From Paenibacillus rigui (GTDB lineage Bacteria; Bacillota; Bacilli; Paenibacillales; NBRC-103111): a stretch of DNA of 64,000 bases. Location of the stretch: the NCBI RefSeq assembly GCF_002234615.1, contig NZ_NMQW01000021.1:30546-94545 (forward strand), given 5' to 3'. The notes below the pieces were generated by a model that worked only from the letters and a program-made list of their open reading frames with translations, was not told where the DNA came from and searched no databases. The translations under genes were made by a program, and so were the position numbers. Positions 62,340-64,000 of this stretch are shown piece after piece (position 1 is the stretch's first letter; each line of letters starts with the position of its first letter).

Positions 62340-63314
62340 ATGAAAAAAGCAATAGTCATTGGAGCAACGGGCGGGACGGGAGCAGCAATTACGGAAGAAC
62401 TGGTCAAACGGGGAGTACCTACCATTGCTTTCGGGCGCTCGCGCCAGAAGCTGGAGCAGTTTGCTGGAAAGCTGGGAAATCCGAAGCATTTGACGCTGGC
62501 CGTAGGGGACGCCATGCGCCCTGACGATATTGCAGCTCAGGCTGGCGACGCTGACGTATTGTTCCATTGTGCGAATGTACCGTACCACGAGATGGTGAAC
62601 AAACTGATTCCGCTAGGTGAGTCGGTAATGGAGGCGGCAGAACGGCTTGCGATTAAAGTGGTCGCGATTGACGGAATTTATCCTTATGGGAGAAAGCAGA
62701 TGGAGCTTGTTACGGAGGAACATCCTAAACAGCCTCATACGATAAAAGGAAAAATCCGGCTGGACTATGAGCGGATGTTGTTCAGCAAGCGATGGACGAA
62801 GGCCAAAGTCATGATCGCCCGTCTGCCCGATTATTATGGGCCTACAGCTAATGAAGCCTCGTATTTAGGTTCAACCCTGGAAGCGATCGCTGCTGGAAAA
62901 ATGGCCTTTTTCGTCGGCAACATGCGTGTTCCCCGTGAGTTCATTTATTTGCGGGATGCGGCTAACATGGTTGTCGAGCTGGCAGGCAAAGACTTCGCTT
63001 ATGGACAGAACTGGAATATACCGGGTGCCGGGCTAATATCGGGGCGAGAGATTGTACGGATAGCACAAAGGGCAAGCGGTCATGCTAAACCGGTCATTCC
63101 GTTGAAAAAATTAGGTTTATCGTTGATAGGCATGAGTGTGCCCGTGATGAAAGAAGTTGTCGAAATGCTTTATTTAACCGAAGAGCCGCTGACGCTAAGT
63201 GGAGAAAAATACAAACGGTTCATCGGTCCGGTCACCGCGACGCCGTTCCAGGAAGGGATTACTTCGACGGTGCTTGCTTTGCAGAAGGGCAAGGTAACGA
63301 TTGCTAGCAAGTAA
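62340..63314 (+). CDS. NAD-dependent epimerase/reductase (extended SDR family)
   Basis: 324 aa from the ATG at 62340, nine bases after GAGG. N-terminal dinucleotide motif GATGGTG (residues 8-14), acidic/basic selector FGRSRQK suggesting NADP, GDAMRPDD, then DGIYPYGRK where Tyr could serve as catalytic base, and RLPDYYGPTANE. Similar proteins are annotated as NAD-dependent epimerase/dehydratase or NmrA-like. Substrate unknown. Regulated with the SRPBCC gene through the shared operators on both sides. Confidence 0.85.
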   Translation: MKKAIVIGATGGTGAAITEELVKRGVPTIAFGRSRQKLEQFAGKLGNPKHLTLAVGDAMRPDDIAAQAGDADVLFHCANVPYHEMVNKLIPLGESVMEAAERLAIKVVAIDGIYPYGRKQMELVTEEHPKQPHTIKGKIRLDYERMLFSKRWTKAKVMIARLPDYYGPTANEASYLGSTLEAIAAGKMAFFVGNMRVPREFIYLRDAANMVVELAGKDFAYGQNWNIPGAGLISGREIVRIAQRASGHAKPVIPLKKLGLSLIGMSVPVMKEVVEMLYLTEEPLTLSGEKYKRFIGPVTATPFQEGITSTVLALQKGKVTIASK

Positions 63315-63326
63315 TTGATTAATCAA
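63315..63326. promoter_or_regulatory. Palindromic operator TTGATTAATCAA
   Basis: Perfect 12-base palindrome right after the epimerase-like gene and 29-35 bases before the SRPBCC start. Same family as 62258 and 62303, preceded by AGTAA. Confidence 0.6.
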
Positions 63327-63354
63327 CAAATAAAATAAACCCTTGAGGAGATGA

Positions 63355-63912
63355 ATGAAGATGTCCAGATCGTTTAATTTAAAAACATTCACGATGAGCT
63401 TTGTTGTAATAATCATTCTAATTAGTGGGGTCATATTCGCGAATTCCTTCGATGATAAGCAGCGGGCCGCCATCGATGTCGACCGAAACGCCCAGGTCAT
63501 CGTCGACCTATCCATCGAAATCAATGCTCCAAAGGAGACCGTATGGCGGATACAGACGGGCATTGACCAGTGGCCAGCTTGGCAGAAAAACGTCGCTCAG
63601 GCACGGTTATCCGGTCCGATCGCGGTGGGAAGCACCTTCCAATGGGAGACGCATGGGCTGCTCATCGATTCCACTATCCGTGAGGTCGACCCTATGCGAC
63701 GTATCGTTTGGGGAGGGCCGGCACAAGGCATCGAGGGCGTCCACGTATGGACCATCACTCCCACAGCCAAAGGAGTTGTCGTGCACACCACCGAGTCCTG
63801 GGACGGTCCGCCAGTAGCAGCAGACCCCGAAGGCATGCGCGCCGCGCTCACGGCCTCGCTTAATGCCTGGCTAGCCGACCTCAAGACGACTGCCGAGGCG
63901 GCGGCTAACTAA
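63355..63912 (+). CDS. SRPBCC-family (START-like) protein with N-terminal membrane anchor
   Basis: 185 aa; ATG at 63355 or 63361 share GAGGAG at 63345-63350. A hydrophobic helix about residues 11-29 (FTMSFVVIIILISGVIFA) anchors or exports it. It is followed by a polyketide-cyclase/START-like domain: VDLSIEINAPKETVWRIQTGIDQWPAWQKNV, GSTFQWETHGL, MRRIVWGG, VHTTESWDG. These folds bind hydrophobic ligands. The body is more G/C-rich than its leader. Likely part of the same regulon as the epimerase-like gene. Confidence 0.85.
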   Translation: MKMSRSFNLKTFTMSFVVIIILISGVIFANSFDDKQRAAIDVDRNAQVIVDLSIEINAPKETVWRIQTGIDQWPAWQKNVAQARLSGPIAVGSTFQWETHGLLIDSTIREVDPMRRIVWGGPAQGIEGVHVWTITPTAKGVVVHTTESWDGPPVAADPEGMRAALTASLNAWLADLKTTAEAAAN

Positions 63913-64000
63913 TAAGCAGTCTGTGAGTAACCAATACTGGAAAATCTAACGGTTCGACATCTCATTTTGAATTCTTCCGTGAATCAATTTCATAATGATT
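63913..64000. other. Right edge, nothing recognised
   Basis: The last 88 bases hold no recognisable gene start, terminator or RNA element. Confidence 0.4.

Noticed and set aside
1..64000. CRISPR arrays, tRNA or rRNA genes, prophage genes
   Set aside because: Looked for regularly spaced repeats, tRNA-like TTCGA arms with acceptor stems and phage structural genes; none found.

Overview
The window looks like a chromosomal segment of a Paenibacillus-type firmicute. The evidence is strong AGGAGG ribosome binding sites, LplB/YtcP-type sugar ABC permeases, lipoprotein binding proteins, a YesM/YesN-type sensor pair, S-layer homology (SLH) domains, and secreted multidomain glycosidases carrying cohesin, FIVAR and dockerin modules. 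The genus is an inference from this style; no rRNA or tRNA gene was seen.

Left part (1-22,300), a carbohydrate and sugar-acid catabolic island. A cut-off secreted GH39-like hydrolase faces a divergent oligosaccharide ABC importer (two permeases and a lipoprotein). Next come an alpha-glucuronidase-like hydrolase, an enolase-superfamily acid-sugar dehydratase, a GHL6-type hydrolase, a D-2-hydroxyacid dehydrogenase and a tartronate-semialdehyde-reductase-like enzyme. A glycolate oxidase operon (glcE-glcF-glcD), an IclR regulator, a fumarylacetoacetase-family protein, malate synthase G, malic enzyme and a wrecked glycerate kinase follow. Read together, uronate or aldarate units would be imported and trimmed, and C2 acids would flow glycolate to glyoxylate to malate to pyruvate. 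The C3 branch through glycerate kinase is broken here.

Middle part (22,300-37,000), visibly more A/T-rich and scarred. It holds a NarL-type two-component system, an RND pump whose adaptor gene is frameshifted, and a group II intron reverse transcriptase remnant. Then comes a TetR-controlled stress or detoxification island: two paralogous TetR genes flank a STAS-like protein, a DHA2 MFS exporter, a luciferase-like monooxygenase, two SnoaL-like proteins and an NmrA-like reductase. Six copies of an AGAC-N6-GTCT-type operator lie between them. Relics of a deleted cistron and of a third SnoaL copy show past rearrangement.

37,000-42,700: a LysR regulator, an AbrB-family membrane protein, a PatB/MalY C-S lyase and a cystine-type amino-acid ABC transporter (sulfur amino acid uptake and cleavage).

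43,300-61,700: the most unusual part. An SLH-anchored protein with one cohesin is followed by two very large secreted glycosidases (GH39-like, 953 aa; GH2, 1414 aa). Each glycosidase ends in cohesin + FIVAR + dockerin. An orphan dockerin remnant and a terminator come next. Downstream is a YtfQ-YtfR-YtfT-YjfF-type furanose/pentose ABC importer, a YesM/YesN two-component system, and a membrane-anchored tandem fusion of two periplasmic-binding domains, the second of which copies the importer's own binding protein. This suggests a wall-bound glycosidase assembly with a matching importer and a dedicated sensing system.

61,700-64,000: an EcfT-like remnant, repeated TTGAYYAATCAA operators, an NAD-dependent epimerase/reductase and a membrane-anchored SRPBCC protein.
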